From contig JNKP01000004.1 of the NCBI GenBank assembly GCA_000702085.1, forward strand, positions 124,001-188,000: a stretch of DNA of 64,000 nucleotides, read 5' to 3'. The notes below the pieces were generated by a model. It had not been told where the DNA came from. It ran no database searches and saw only the letters and a list, made by a program, of their open reading frames with translations. Below are positions 52,187-61,508 of the stretch, in pieces. The translations under genes were made by a program, and so were the position numbers. This DNA comes from Lachnospiraceae bacterium P6A3. GTDB taxonomy: Bacteria > Bacillota > Clostridia > Lachnospirales > Lachnospiraceae. Position 1 is the stretch's first letter, and the number at the start of each line of letters is the position of its first letter.

Positions 52187-52909
52187 TTATCTCCCTGCCC
52201 CGGTCAGATCTCTGACGACTTCTCCCGCAATGATAAGTCCGCAGACCGAAGGTACAAATGCTATGCTTCCGGGAGCGGGGCGTCCGGATGCTTTAAACTG
52301 AGGATCCGTATCTGCTGAATTCCTTATAGGTTCCTCTTCAGAATATACCACTTTCAGGTCTTTTATTCCTCTCTTTTTGCACTCATGTCGGATGACCTTG
52401 GCAAGAGGACAGACCTTGGTTTTATAAATATCTGCTACTTTAAATGCGGATGCATCAAGCTTGTTTCCCGCACCCATTGAACTTATGACAGGAACGCCTG
52501 CTGCCTTTGCTCTTTCTATTATGGAAAGCTTTGCCGAAACGGTATCCACGGCATCAACCACATAGTCGTATTCCGAAAAATCAAACTCCTGCGCATTCTC
52601 CGGAAGGTAAAAGCAGGCTCTCGCTTCAACCTTCGCATCCGGATTGATATCGGAGATCCTTTCTTTCATCACATCGACTTTAAGCTTTCCTACCGTGGAG
52701 TTAAGGGCAATTATCTGCCTGTTGATATTGGTAACATCAACCTCATCGCTGTCCACGAGAACAAAGCTTCCGACGCCGCTTCTTGCAAGGGCCTCGGCAA
52801 CATAGCCGCCGACACCGCCTATTCCGAATATGGCAACCTTTGCATTTTTAAGTTTCGCGATCCCCTCATTTCCGAGAAGAAGACCGCTTCTGGTTATCCA
52901 TTCATCCAT
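52187..52909 (-). CDS. tcdA: tRNA threonylcarbamoyladenosine dehydratase TcdA
   Basis: The 240-aa protein has the E1-like ThiF fold: VAIFGIGGVGGYVAEALARSG (about 27-47, ATP-binding glycine loop), DEVDVTNINRQI (about 57-68) and the ATP-contacting DYVVDAVDTVSAK (about 113-125). The C-terminal part has KVCPLAKVIRHECKKRG, as in TcdA/CsdL. It forms cyclic t6A at position 37 of tRNAs. Its start overlaps the Nudix gene stop by 8 bp. Confidence 0.85.
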   Translation of the reverse strand: MDEWITRSGLLLGNEGIAKLKNAKVAIFGIGGVGGYVAEALARSGVGSFVLVDSDEVDVTNINRQIIALNSTVGKLKVDVMKERISDINPDAKVEARACFYLPENAQEFDFSEYDYVVDAVDTVSAKLSIIERAKAAGVPVISSMGAGNKLDASAFKVADIYKTKVCPLAKVIRHECKKRGIKDLKVVYSEEEPIRNSADTDPQFKASGRPAPGSIAFVPSVCGLIIAGEVVRDLTGAGR

Positions 52910-53381
52910 TCCGGTTTTCCGTCACTTCCGCAAGGTGTTCATCTCTGCCCTTGCCTTCATACCGAAGTGTCATGTTTATATCTTCCCGTCCTTCCAATAA
53001 AGGCTTCAGGAAATATTTATCCCCTTCCCACATTGGAAGATCAAACACCTTACCCGTCTCGATCCATTCAAGCTTTCCTTCATCGCAGGATGAATTAATC
53101 TCACCCGAAAAGCCTTCAGCCCTGAACAGATGCATCTCCTCATCGTCCCACATTTCGGATACGAATTTTATGATCCCGCAGAATCTGTAATCCGTAACGG
53201 TAAGTCCCGTCTCTTCAAACACTTCTCTTTTCATACATTCCTCGGGAGTTTCACCTTCCTCGGTTTTTCCTCCGACTCCGATCCACTTACCCTCGTTTGC
53301 ATCGTTTTCTTTTTTATTACGATACAGGAGAAGAACTTTATCTTCCTTAAATATATAACAAAGCGATGTTTTTCTCATCAT
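52902..53381 (-). CDS. Nudix hydrolase (MutT-type)
   Basis: The 159-aa protein has a complete Nudix box GKTEEGETPEECMKREVFEE with TGL following (about residues 37-59, GX5EX7REUXEEXGU), which binds the divalent metal. MutT-type enzymes remove oxidised nucleotides such as 8-oxo-dGTP. The sequence cannot exclude another nucleoside-diphosphate substrate. It overlaps both neighbours by 4 to 8 bp. Confidence 0.85.
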   Translation of the reverse strand: MMRKTSLCYIFKEDKVLLLYRNKKENDANEGKWIGVGGKTEEGETPEECMKREVFEETGLTVTDYRFCGIIKFVSEMWDDEEMHLFRAEGFSGEINSSCDEGKLEWIETGKVFDLPMWEGDKYFLKPLLEGREDINMTLRYEGKGRDEHLAEVTENRNG

Positions 53382-55672
53382 TCTCCCATCACTGAAAAGT
53401 TCGCTATCATAACCGGTTTCCCCTGGGTCGTAAATGCGGGAATGTAGGGCGACGGACTTCCGTAATATGCATCAAATTCTTTAACGATATCATCCGTAAG
53501 ATGCGCATCCAAAGATAGCGTTTCAAGATTTCTCTTCTTTACGGTTTCATCTATTATGGAAAAGATCTCTTCGGACAATGTCTTATCTATATTCATCCAC
53601 TGATCTCTGTCTTCCGGATAGATGGAAACTGCAGGTTCGATATCCGCGGAGCTCTCCGTCAGTATCTCAAGTTTTTCTTTTAATCCTGCAGGAAGCACGT
53701 CCGCTTTTTCCGATATTTCATTGGCTCCGATACAAAACAGAACGCGTTTTTTATTGTTTTTTTCGGACGCGGAATCGGAATCGCCGGGAGCGCAAACCTT
53801 CAGTTTATCCTGCCATACCGGACGCGTTCCTTCACCTGCAAATTCACAAAGGGACCTTACATACTGCTCTTTGATATTTTCCGACTGTACGAAAACCGTA
53901 TCCGAATAGATGATTCCCGGAGCGGTAACGTAATTCTTCAGATTATAAATATCCGTTATGTCTTCTTCTCCGAATTCGGACGTCCTTCCGATGAAAATAA
54001 AACATAACTCATCCGTGAATCTCCTGAGGTTTTCTGCGTAGAATACAGGAGGCACGGTGTAGATGGGATTTTCTCCGTCGTACTGGTTCTGGATATATAT
54101 CTTATCCGGGCAGTGAAGAGCGGGATCATAAGAAGCATAATCCGTAAGATGCTCTTCGCATGCCAATCCTTTATACGGAGTCAGATCTCCTGAGGATGCA
54201 ATCTCCTCATCGCTCATGTCCACAGATCCGTAAGCATCCTTGGTCATAAGAGGAAGAGCCACAACATATACATCCGTATCATCAAACGCGCAGGCTTTTT
54301 TATATTCTGATTCGAATGCCTTCCACTCCTTTGGGCCCGTGGTCATAAAACAGATTTCTTTTCTGTTTAAAATATTCGTCTCTATGCTTTCGCATATTCC
54401 GTCAAGAGCACTTCTGATACCGGACATATCAAGAACTCCCGATTCCGAGGCAGAGGTATATGCCGTATAAACAGCTTCGCAGTAGGCTTCCAGAGTCTTA
54501 ACAACCGCCTTGGTGCGCTCCCTTGTTTCGCCGAGAACACTTTCGATAAGGGTTCCCAGGTCCGCTGCAAGCTGCTGGCTGTTTTGGAATACTTCATTAA
54601 GTCCTTCCGTGTCTCCGCCCGATATACACGATACCGCTTCATTATAGAAGCCTTCGAGACCGTTTACGCATTCGGCGGATATAGTTTTAAGACTTCCGGT
54701 TCTGTCGGTCTCCGGTCTTACAAGCATTTCCGGCGAGAATTTAAATCCGGGAAATTCATCTCCGGACAGTTTCATGATCTCCTTTTTCTGACCTTCATAG
54801 AAGGGGTAATCATGTCCGCCCCATACTTTTCTGATCCTGTTGTAATTACCGTATCTTCTTGTAAGAACCAGGTTGTAATATGCCGGAACGGGAATGGTCG
54901 TATCTTCAAAAGGAAGTCTTACGACCTTTTCATAATGTTTGGATAATTCTCCGCTCTTTGCTCCGTTTTTTAAAATCCAGGGAAAGATCTGACCGATGGA
55001 ATCGGAATCCTTATCCTCAACTCTTGCCATCTCGCGCTCCGCAAGCTTATACAAAAAGACGGCATAATCTCTGTCGGATAAATTCTGAGGGAGGGAGGTT
55101 TTATATTTTGCGGCCAGCTGCAATGCACGCTTCATAAAAGCCTGCTTTGATATCCTGCCCTCGGTAAAAGCATCCGCACATGCCAGGATGTCCAGGATCT
55201 CCCGGTCTCTTTTTTCTTCTTCATCCGGATCGGTGTAGAGATTGTCTTTGATAAAGATATCTACCCCGGCAAGCCAGGGAAGATTGTAATGAGCATTCAG
55301 ATATTCGGGATCAAAACATATCTTCTTATTGTTTACAACCCTGGATAAAAACATCCAGTGATTTTCATGTCTTTCAAAATCGTGAATATCATAATGAGGC
55401 GGAAGCTCTTTATCCGCCACTTCACGGAATTTCACATAGTCGGCGCGCTTCATGCATATATCAAGATCATCATCCCAGGGAATGAATCCTCCGTGCCTTA
55501 CCGCTCCCAGGATCGAGCCCCAGTCGGCATAATAGGTTATGTCATATTTGACGCATATTCTGTCGATTTCCGAAAGCACGTCAAGAGTGGCAGCCCATGC
55601 CTGCTTGACTGCCGTCGGAACATAAAATCCGTTTCTTATTTCGTCTCTGAAGAAATCCTTGGAATGATTCAT
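53378..55672 (-). CDS. LicD-fused large surface-glycan protein
   Basis: The 764-aa protein has a LicD domain in its first 320 residues: [27 protein letters not shown] (about 46-72). A linker follows, then a helical stretch and a C-terminal region (about 440-764). That region has PDKIYIQNQYDGENPIYTVPPVFYAENLRRF and TDELCFIFIGRTSEF, as in the CDP-glycerol glycerophosphotransferase-like group. This would couple a phospho-transfer to glycan or teichoic-acid modification, which is inference. It is the first gene of the operon to DegV. Confidence 0.6.
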   Translation of the reverse strand: MNHSKDFFRDEIRNGFYVPTAVKQAWAATLDVLSEIDRICVKYDITYYADWGSILGAVRHGGFIPWDDDLDICMKRADYVKFREVADKELPPHYDIHDFERHENHWMFLSRVVNNKKICFDPEYLNAHYNLPWLAGVDIFIKDNLYTDPDEEEKRDREILDILACADAFTEGRISKQAFMKRALQLAAKYKTSLPQNLSDRDYAVFLYKLAEREMARVEDKDSDSIGQIFPWILKNGAKSGELSKHYEKVVRLPFEDTTIPVPAYYNLVLTRRYGNYNRIRKVWGGHDYPFYEGQKKEIMKLSGDEFPGFKFSPEMLVRPETDRTGSLKTISAECVNGLEGFYNEAVSCISGGDTEGLNEVFQNSQQLAADLGTLIESVLGETRERTKAVVKTLEAYCEAVYTAYTSASESGVLDMSGIRSALDGICESIETNILNRKEICFMTTGPKEWKAFESEYKKACAFDDTDVYVVALPLMTKDAYGSVDMSDEEIASSGDLTPYKGLACEEHLTDYASYDPALHCPDKIYIQNQYDGENPIYTVPPVFYAENLRRFTDELCFIFIGRTSEFGEEDITDIYNLKNYVTAPGIIYSDTVFVQSENIKEQYVRSLCEFAGEGTRPVWQDKLKVCAPGDSDSASEKNNKKRVLFCIGANEISEKADVLPAGLKEKLEILTESSADIEPAVSIYPEDRDQWMNIDKTLSEEIFSIIDETVKKRNLETLSLDAHLTDDIVKEFDAYYGSPSPYIPAFTTQGKPVMIANFSVMGE

Positions 55673-55735
55673 CTTTTGCCTTTTTATCGCACTTCTTTAA
55701 GTTTAGCCTTTTTGACGAAAGTTATCAAGAACGGC

Positions 55736-55766
55736 AAAACCCCTCTGCCGGTAACAGGCAGAGGGG
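55736..55766 (-). terminator. Terminator of the ABC-2 exporter genes
   Basis: CCCCTCTGCC (55740-55749) pairs with GGCAGAGGGG (55757-55766), with a TTTT tail on the minus strand. It lies about 25 bp after the stop at 55791. Confidence 0.8.
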
Positions 55767-55790
55767 TCATTGACAGATCGGTTAATTATG

Positions 55791-56582
55791 TTATGAAGCC
55801 AGATCTCTTTTGTCGTAATACACGAATGAAAAAACTACGAGCAAGACGGTAAGTGCCGTTCCGAAAACTATTCCCTTTATCTCCGTGTCCGCACCGGAGA
55901 ATATATCAGAAGCATTCGAATAGGAAAAAGGACCGATAAACAGATAGTCTTTAACATCAGGAACCACTCTTCCGATAATATCGTACGCATAACACATAAG
56001 GGCGGTTCCAAGCGCAAGTCCTGTTTTTGTCTTGGAAGAAAGGGATGAGATTGCAAAACAGATTCCCGCAATCTCCGTATCAAGCAAAAACTGCATTCCC
56101 ATATATTTCATAAATTCTTTTACGGGAAGGTCTTCACCGAGAGCTGCAAATCCGCTTGCATACAGGCCTGCGCATATGAGCGTAAACATGATCAGCATTG
56201 CGAATATGCAAAGCGCTTTGGCAGCAACTATCTTTTTCCTTGATACGGGAAATGAATACAGGAATTCTCCTGTGTGAAGCTCTTCTTCCTTGGAAAGCAT
56301 TCCCGCACCGATGAGTGCCGCAAACATGCTTCCTCCCAATCCATGCACCGCACCGACCTCGGTTGCAAAATAACCCTTTAATGTGGCAATGCTCAAGGTG
56401 CTCATTCCGAAGGCATCGGAAAAGCTTCCCATATGGGAAAATGCATCCGCCATATCCTTCATCTCACCTTCCATACTGCTGTAGAGAAGTATGCAGGCAA
56501 GCCCCATACCCCCAACGGACAGACTCCATATAAGAAGGGTTTTTAAATTCATCTTTAATTCTTTAAGGAATATTTTTTTCAT
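55791..56582 (-). CDS. ABC-2 type transporter permease
   Basis: The 263-aa membrane protein has about six hydrophobic segments and begins with a basic cytoplasmic start (MKKIFLKELKMNLKTLLIWS). It has FLYSFPVSRKKIVAAKALCIF (about 112-132), the usual cytoplasmic coupling segment of ABC-2 permeases. It is the membrane part of an exporter with the ATPase encoded directly upstream (4-bp overlap). The substrate is unknown. Confidence 0.85.
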   Translation of the reverse strand: MKKIFLKELKMNLKTLLIWSLSVGGMGLACILLYSSMEGEMKDMADAFSHMGSFSDAFGMSTLSIATLKGYFATEVGAVHGLGGSMFAALIGAGMLSKEEELHTGEFLYSFPVSRKKIVAAKALCIFAMLIMFTLICAGLYASGFAALGEDLPVKEFMKYMGMQFLLDTEIAGICFAISSLSSKTKTGLALGTALMCYAYDIIGRVVPDVKDYLFIGPFSYSNASDIFSGADTEIKGIVFGTALTVLLVVFSFVYYDKRDLAS

Positions 56583-57277
56583 GCATCTTCCTCCGAATCT
56601 TCATAGAATTTCAAAAATTCATCGTCATCTATATCCGGACTCTCCAGCATTGTGAGTTTTCCTTCACGCATTATGGCAGCGCTTTTACAATACTTGTTTA
56701 CTTCCGATAAAACATGTGTGGACAAAAGGCAGGTTGCGCCCTTATCCACATATTCCGTTATCAGTTCAAAAAAGCTTCTTTGCATGAGGGGGTCAAGACC
56801 TCCCGTAGGTTCATCGAATATAAAAAGCTTCGGTTTATGCTGCATGGCACAGACTATACTCACCTTCTTTTTATTTCCGTATGACAGCTCCCTGATCTTC
56901 TTATCGGTATTAACCTTAAGCCTCTCGCAGAGCTTTCCGGCCTCTTCCCTGCAATCCAGTCCTCTTATATCCGCGGCATATGCTATAACCTCTGATACCT
57001 TCATGGAATCGTAAAACCATGCTTCCGAAGGCATATATCCAACATTTGCAAGTATCTTCTCCCTGTCCTTAACACTGTCCATTCCCAGTATTTTGATGCT
57101 GCCCTTATCAAATTTCAAAAACCCCATCATGGACCTGATGGTAGTGGATTTACCCGCACCGTTGGGGCCTAAGAATCCGAATATATCACCTTCTTTAACC
57201 GTAAGGGATACATCCGTAACCCCTCTGTTTTTACCGTAATTTTTGGTAAGGTGTTCGATCTCTATTACGTTACCCAT
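56579..57277 (-). CDS. ABC exporter ATP-binding protein
   Basis: ATG 57277 follows AGGAGG; the longer reading to 57355 has no such site. The 232-aa ATPase has Walker A FLGPNGAGKST (about 36-46), a non-canonical signature LSYGNKKKVSIVCAM (about 131-145) and Walker B LFIFDEPTGGLDP. It is of the multidrug/antibiotic CcmA type and pairs with the ABC-2 permease. It sits downstream of a LytTR regulator and DUF3021 pair, which often control such exporters, but a terminator separates them. Confidence 0.85.
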   Translation of the reverse strand: MGNVIEIEHLTKNYGKNRGVTDVSLTVKEGDIFGFLGPNGAGKSTTIRSMMGFLKFDKGSIKILGMDSVKDREKILANVGYMPSEAWFYDSMKVSEVIAYAADIRGLDCREEAGKLCERLKVNTDKKIRELSYGNKKKVSIVCAMQHKPKLFIFDEPTGGLDPLMQRSFFELITEYVDKGATCLLSTHVLSEVNKYCKSAAIMREGKLTMLESPDIDDDEFLKFYEDSEEDA

Positions 57278-57312
57278 AAGCACCTCCTTATCTCTTAATC
57301 TATTGATAACAG

Positions 57313-57345
57313 AAAAAAAATACGGGAACAATAACTGTTCCCGTA
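57313..57345 (-). terminator. Terminator of the LytTR/DUF3021 operon
   Basis: ACGGGAACA (57322-57330) pairs with TGTTCCCGT (57336-57344), with an eight-T run on the minus strand. It lies between the DUF3021 gene (stop at 57371) and the ABC ATPase gene (start at 57277). Confidence 0.85.
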
Positions 57346-57370
57346 AGATGCACATTTTTGCCGCTATGAT

Positions 57371-57832
57371 TCACTTTTTATGCTCGGCCTGGAATAATTT
57401 CAGGTCTTCATTCAGTTTCTTGTCATCGATTTTTCGCTTTGTTTTATATATCAGAAATACACATCCGTAGGTAACCAGCAGATATGCCGCAAATGCTAAG
57501 ACGGCAACCGCATTACCGTCGAACCATTTTCCGATCACCGATACAAGCACATATAAAGCGGTGCAGACTATAAATCCCGCGATTTCCTTTCCATTCAGCT
57601 TTTCCGCTTCATCAAAATTCCCGAAGAGGTAAACCTGTATATAGCCTATGATGTAGCATGTAAAGATCATTTCCGTCATATGCAAAATACTGGCATCATA
57701 AACTCCGCATACTACCCTGTATACGCAGTAGAAAAACAGTATTGCAAAAAAGTACAGGCAGGCTTTGAATTCTATTCCTATCTCTTTAGTCAGATAAGCT
57801 TCCCAGATCGAGATCTTTTTATTATTCTTCAT
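57371..57832 (-). CDS. DUF3021 membrane protein
   Basis: The 153-aa protein has four hydrophobic segments and a basic C-terminal tail, and fits the DUF3021 family. Members usually accompany LytTR-domain regulators and hold or control them at the membrane. Here the LytTR gene lies 1 bp upstream. Its activity is not established; regulation of the neighbouring exporter is the likely context. Confidence 0.75.
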   Translation of the reverse strand: MKNNKKISIWEAYLTKEIGIEFKACLYFFAILFFYCVYRVVCGVYDASILHMTEMIFTCYIIGYIQVYLFGNFDEAEKLNGKEIAGFIVCTALYVLVSVIGKWFDGNAVAVLAFAAYLLVTYGCVFLIYKTKRKIDDKKLNEDLKLFQAEHKK

Positions 57833-57833
57833 C

Positions 57834-58274
57834 TTATCTGTCCCCTTTCAAAAGTCTTCTGAATTCCGATGCATATCTTCTGGATATTATGATATGCTCT
57901 CCGCCTTCCATGGTAGCGTCTATCCTGTTGGACGAAAGGCTCTTCAGCGCCGATACTCTTCCTATGTTAATGACCATGGACTTGCTGCATCTGAAAAAGC
58001 TCTCATCATCTGTCTCGTTCATAAAGGAGCTTAGAGATCCGTCTATCCTTACAACCTTATCCACGGTGTAAGCAAAGACCTTATCATCCACCGACTCAAG
58101 ATAGAGTATCTCATCCGGGCTGACAAATACATCTCCGTCATCCGTCTTTCCCTTCAGTCTGTTATCATCACCGTTTACGGCATTCAATATTCTGTTGATC
58201 TGAGGAGTAAGCTCTTTGTAGCGTATGACCACACTGTCCTCACCCTCATTTATCTGTTTTATATCAATGTTCAT
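57834..58274 (-). CDS. LytTR DNA-binding domain regulator
   Basis: The 146-aa protein has only the LytTR domain: FVSPDEILYLESVDDKVFAYT (about residues 50-70) and FFRCSKSMVINIGRVSALKSL (about 93-113), with the family's ISRRYASEFRRLL end. It lacks a receiver domain, as in the LytTR regulatory systems where a DUF3021 protein inhibits the regulator. It is expected to bind DNA and activate genes. The esterase gene upstream overlaps it by 11 bp. Confidence 0.85.
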   Translation of the reverse strand: MNIDIKQINEGEDSVVIRYKELTPQINRILNAVNGDDNRLKGKTDDGDVFVSPDEILYLESVDDKVFAYTVDKVVRIDGSLSSFMNETDDESFFRCSKSMVINIGRVSALKSLSSNRIDATMEGGEHIIISRRYASEFRRLLKGDR

Positions 58275-58950
58275 TATTCAGACACCACGCAAAGCCTTTG
58301 GCACATCTTCCGGCAGGATCATTAAAGTGTCCGCCATCATTCCATTCAAGGATACACCTGATATCTTCCTGATTTAAAAGTTCATTCTGATACCTGATAC
58401 AATCTCCGACTCCTGCCTTTTTTTTATTTTTGGTTTTCTCTTCCTTGATGCCCAGACTTAAGTACACATTACTGCATAAAATTTTATTATCCGATGCATA
58501 TTCTCTCCATCCGTCAAACCAGACAGAAGGCGAAACGCAGCATACAGATTCAAAGGCTGTTGAATTATATGCACTCCATAATGAAAATAGTCCCGCCAGC
58601 GAATAACCTCCGAGCACAACAGGGGTACTGCCGCTCAGCTTCAGCCTTTCCCGGGCTGAAGGAATCAATTCCTCAGTGATATATCGAAGTGTCAGAGATG
58701 CTCCGTCGCCAAACGATTCATTTCCGAACACCGGTGGTGCACACCATGGGGAAAGTTCATTATTCCAGTCATCTATGTGAAATGAGATAAACGCAAAGTT
58801 CCTCTTTGAGGATGAAACAATGATGCGAACCTCCTCATCAAGGAACCTTTCTTCATCGCCCGATGCGGGCTGTATAAAAAGCAGCTCCGGATCGGATGAA
58901 TAATACGCCGTACATTCTTTTGTGCCCACTTCAAACGACATCTTTTCCAT
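58264..58950 (-). CDS. Alpha/beta-hydrolase (esterase-type)
   Basis: The 228-aa protein has the nucleophile elbow GGYSLAG (Gly-x-Ser-x-Gly, about residues 113-119) in VVLGGYSLAGLFSLW. A C-terminal NDGGHFNDPAGRCAKG segment likely carries the catalytic His. It has no signal peptide, so it should act in the cytoplasm. Esterase or thioesterase activity is possible. It is tightly linked to the LytTR gene and to the ligase at 58960-60426. Confidence 0.75.
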   Translation of the reverse strand: MEKMSFEVGTKECTAYYSSDPELLFIQPASGDEERFLDEEVRIIVSSSKRNFAFISFHIDDWNNELSPWCAPPVFGNESFGDGASLTLRYITEELIPSARERLKLSGSTPVVLGGYSLAGLFSLWSAYNSTAFESVCCVSPSVWFDGWREYASDNKILCSNVYLSLGIKEEKTKNKKKAGVGDCIRYQNELLNQEDIRCILEWNDGGHFNDPAGRCAKGFAWCLNNEH

Positions 58951-58959
58951 GGATATATT

Positions 58960-60426
58960 TTACTTTAACATCTGCGTACTGCTGATGATGTTGTATTTTC
59001 CGATTCTTTCAAATCTGGAAACATTTTTGTTCAGTTCTTCAATAAGTCCGTCCCAGACTGCGGAATCCGAAGGTGCCTCAGAATCCTTTACATAAATATC
59101 TGTACAGAGAAGATCTCCCCTCATATATACCTTTACTGCCACGATACTCTCGTGAATCTCCTTCACTCTTTCTTCGATCCTTTTTGTGGATATATTTTCA
59201 CCGTTTGAAAGAGTTATACGGGTATCTTTTCTACCCCTGAGGTACACCTTATTATTCTTTATGGTTCCGATATCTCCCGTAAGGAAATAACCGTCCTCGT
59301 TAAATGCAGCTTTCGTAGCTTCTTCATCCTTGAAATATCCGAGGAAAATATTATCTCCCTTTATTGCCAGTTCTCCGTATCCTTCCTCATCGGGATCAAG
59401 GACAACCGCATCCACATCCTCAAAAAGAGTTCCAACACTTTCCATATCCTCTTCACCGGGATAATCAATGCTGAATCCGGAGGAGGTTTCCGATAAAGCA
59501 TATGCGTTCATCATATACATCCCTTCATCCGCATATGCTTTTCTGATCTCCGGCGTAAGCTTGGCACCGCCGCAGAACAGATATTTCATTCTTCCGCCAA
59601 GGAGCATTCCCAGGCCCACTCCCATAGCTTTTGACGCTTCATAGAATCTTGTGAACACAAGAGGAACTCCGGAAAAGATCGTAGGATGAACCGCCATCAT
59701 CTCCTGTGCCATCTCTTTAATACTGCCGGCCAGATATATCTCGTAACCGAACACCAGTGAATAAATAAAATTGTATATGGATCCGTAGGTGTGATTAAGA
59801 GGCAGGAAGAGATAGCAGACATCTTCGGTTCCGGCATTTATTCTTCGACCGAGAGAACGCCACCCCGAGAACACATTATTGATCGATAAGAGAACAGCTT
59901 TGGGAAAGGACGTGGTACCGCTTGTAAAAACTACCTTCGCAGGTACGTTTCCCGGTCTTGCCTCCAGAGAAAACAGTTCCTTGCAGATGCTTTTACCTTC
60001 TTCAATACATCCGGCAAAATCATTTTGTATTGATATATATGTAAGATCCGGAAATTCCTTTTTGATCCTGTCCATTATCTCATTTTGTCTTTCATCATAA
60101 ATAAGACAGGAGAGTTCACTCTTTTTGATGGAATAAACAACATTATCGTAGGACCAGTCCTTGTTAAAACCTACGCCGCATCCCACATAGCACATGATGG
60201 ATATATCGCTTATCATCCACTCTATACTGTTGGGTCCGTATATTCCGATGTTTTTTTCAGAGAAGCCTTTTTCCGTCAGGTAAGCTGCAAGATAATTTAC
60301 CTTCTCTATAAAACCGCCATACGTGATGGGAGAATAATTTATTCCGTCCTTTTTCTCATAGAGATAATTTCTTGCACCCCATTTTGAATAGTCTTCTTTA
60401 AGATATTCTTCAAGTACGTTTGACAT
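58960..60426 (-). CDS. AMP-dependent acyl-CoA synthetase/ligase-type enzyme
   Basis: The 488-aa protein has the adenylate-forming signature VFTSGTTSFPKAVLLS (about residues 165-180), and later YALSETSSGFSIDYPG, plus YFLTGDIGTIKNNKVYLRGRKDTRITLSNGENIS, the hinge region. Such enzymes activate a carboxylic acid as acyl-adenylate and load it onto CoA or a carrier protein. The carboxylic acid is not predictable. It lies between the GNAT-type and esterase genes; no carrier protein gene is visible nearby. Confidence 0.85.
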   Translation of the reverse strand: MSNVLEEYLKEDYSKWGARNYLYEKKDGINYSPITYGGFIEKVNYLAAYLTEKGFSEKNIGIYGPNSIEWMISDISIMCYVGCGVGFNKDWSYDNVVYSIKKSELSCLIYDERQNEIMDRIKKEFPDLTYISIQNDFAGCIEEGKSICKELFSLEARPGNVPAKVVFTSGTTSFPKAVLLSINNVFSGWRSLGRRINAGTEDVCYLFLPLNHTYGSIYNFIYSLVFGYEIYLAGSIKEMAQEMMAVHPTIFSGVPLVFTRFYEASKAMGVGLGMLLGGRMKYLFCGGAKLTPEIRKAYADEGMYMMNAYALSETSSGFSIDYPGEEDMESVGTLFEDVDAVVLDPDEEGYGELAIKGDNIFLGYFKDEEATKAAFNEDGYFLTGDIGTIKNNKVYLRGRKDTRITLSNGENISTKRIEERVKEIHESIVAVKVYMRGDLLCTDIYVKDSEAPSDSAVWDGLIEELNKNVSRFERIGKYNIISSTQMLK

Positions 60427-60446
60427 ATTTGCTCCCCTTTAACTAT

Positions 60447-61508
60447 TTATAATTCATGCTTCAGCAGTACATATTCATATATACTCGTCTTTTCTTCCTC
60501 TGCATAATTCTGCGTAACCTTGCCGTCTCTTGCAAGAGCTCCTATACTTGGAAGTCCGCTTTGCATAAGCTCCTTCATGATTGCATATACAAGAGCTTTT
60601 CCTAGTCCTCTGTGTTTTTGATCCACACCCATGTACAGCATTACATATCTGTCAGGATGTTTCCTTGTCTTCAGAATTCCCGGTATATCCAGAAGGCCCG
60701 CATGGTATACTCTGTTTCCGTAATCCGGAAGACTTATATAGAAACCCACTGCCTTTCCGTTGTAATAAGCCATCTTGGTCATACTCATGTTCATGATTGT
60801 CTTGTAGCTTTTGAACATTTCGCAGAAGTCTTCTTTTGAGACATTTTTATATATCGGGAAATCACTGTATAGCTCAGTTATAAGTGTATATACTTCCTCC
60901 ACGGCCTTTTCATATTCTTCAGCCTTGGGGCTTTCTATCTTATATCCCTGTGCCAGAAATTCTTTATATCTGTTTTCAAACTTCTCATTTATGTAATCTT
61001 CACCCACGGATCTGAATGCACTGGAAGTATAATGCTCACTGATCTCATATCCGCTGTTTTGGAACAGCTCAAGATAATAGTCCTTGTTGTACGGCTCTCC
61101 CGTATAAGGCGGCAAATCAAAATTATTGATTTTCAACCTGTACTTAAGCCAGAAAGAAGCATCAACCGGGCCGATGATAACGGAACACTTTTTTTCCTTG
61201 GCGATTTTCTCTGCTTCCGAAAAAAGGAAAGAAGAAACTTCTTTATCGTTAATACATTCGAAAAATCCAAGATATGCCGTAGTATCATCTGGATATGTGG
61301 TTATCGCAAATCTTCCGACCGTCACATCATCTCTGAGGATCAGATATGCATCCAGATCAAAATACTTGGATAAAGGATGAGTCCCTTCGAGAAGCGCTTT
61401 CATCTGAGAAACACTTTCCATATTATCTTTAGAGGAATACATCCTCTTTGGAAAATCCACAAATCTTTTAATGTTTGATTTTTCCGTTCCTACTTTAACA
61501 AGTTTCAT
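60447..61508 (-). CDS. GNAT-type acyltransferase (353 aa)
   Basis: This 353-aa protein is longer than a single GNAT domain. A GNAT acetyl-CoA motif, MGVDQKHRGLGKALVYAIMKE (about residues 296-316), lies in the C-terminal half, while the N-terminal 200 residues form a second, less clear acyltransferase-like unit. It would transfer an acyl group to an amine. It follows the dikinase gene with a 4-bp overlap and precedes the ligase, suggesting a shared pathway. Confidence 0.7.
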   Translation of the reverse strand: MKLVKVGTEKSNIKRFVDFPKRMYSSKDNMESVSQMKALLEGTHPLSKYFDLDAYLILRDDVTVGRFAITTYPDDTTAYLGFFECINDKEVSSFLFSEAEKIAKEKKCSVIIGPVDASFWLKYRLKINNFDLPPYTGEPYNKDYYLELFQNSGYEISEHYTSSAFRSVGEDYINEKFENRYKEFLAQGYKIESPKAEEYEKAVEEVYTLITELYSDFPIYKNVSKEDFCEMFKSYKTIMNMSMTKMAYYNGKAVGFYISLPDYGNRVYHAGLLDIPGILKTRKHPDRYVMLYMGVDQKHRGLGKALVYAIMKELMQSGLPSIGALARDGKVTQNYAEEEKTSIYEYVLLKHEL

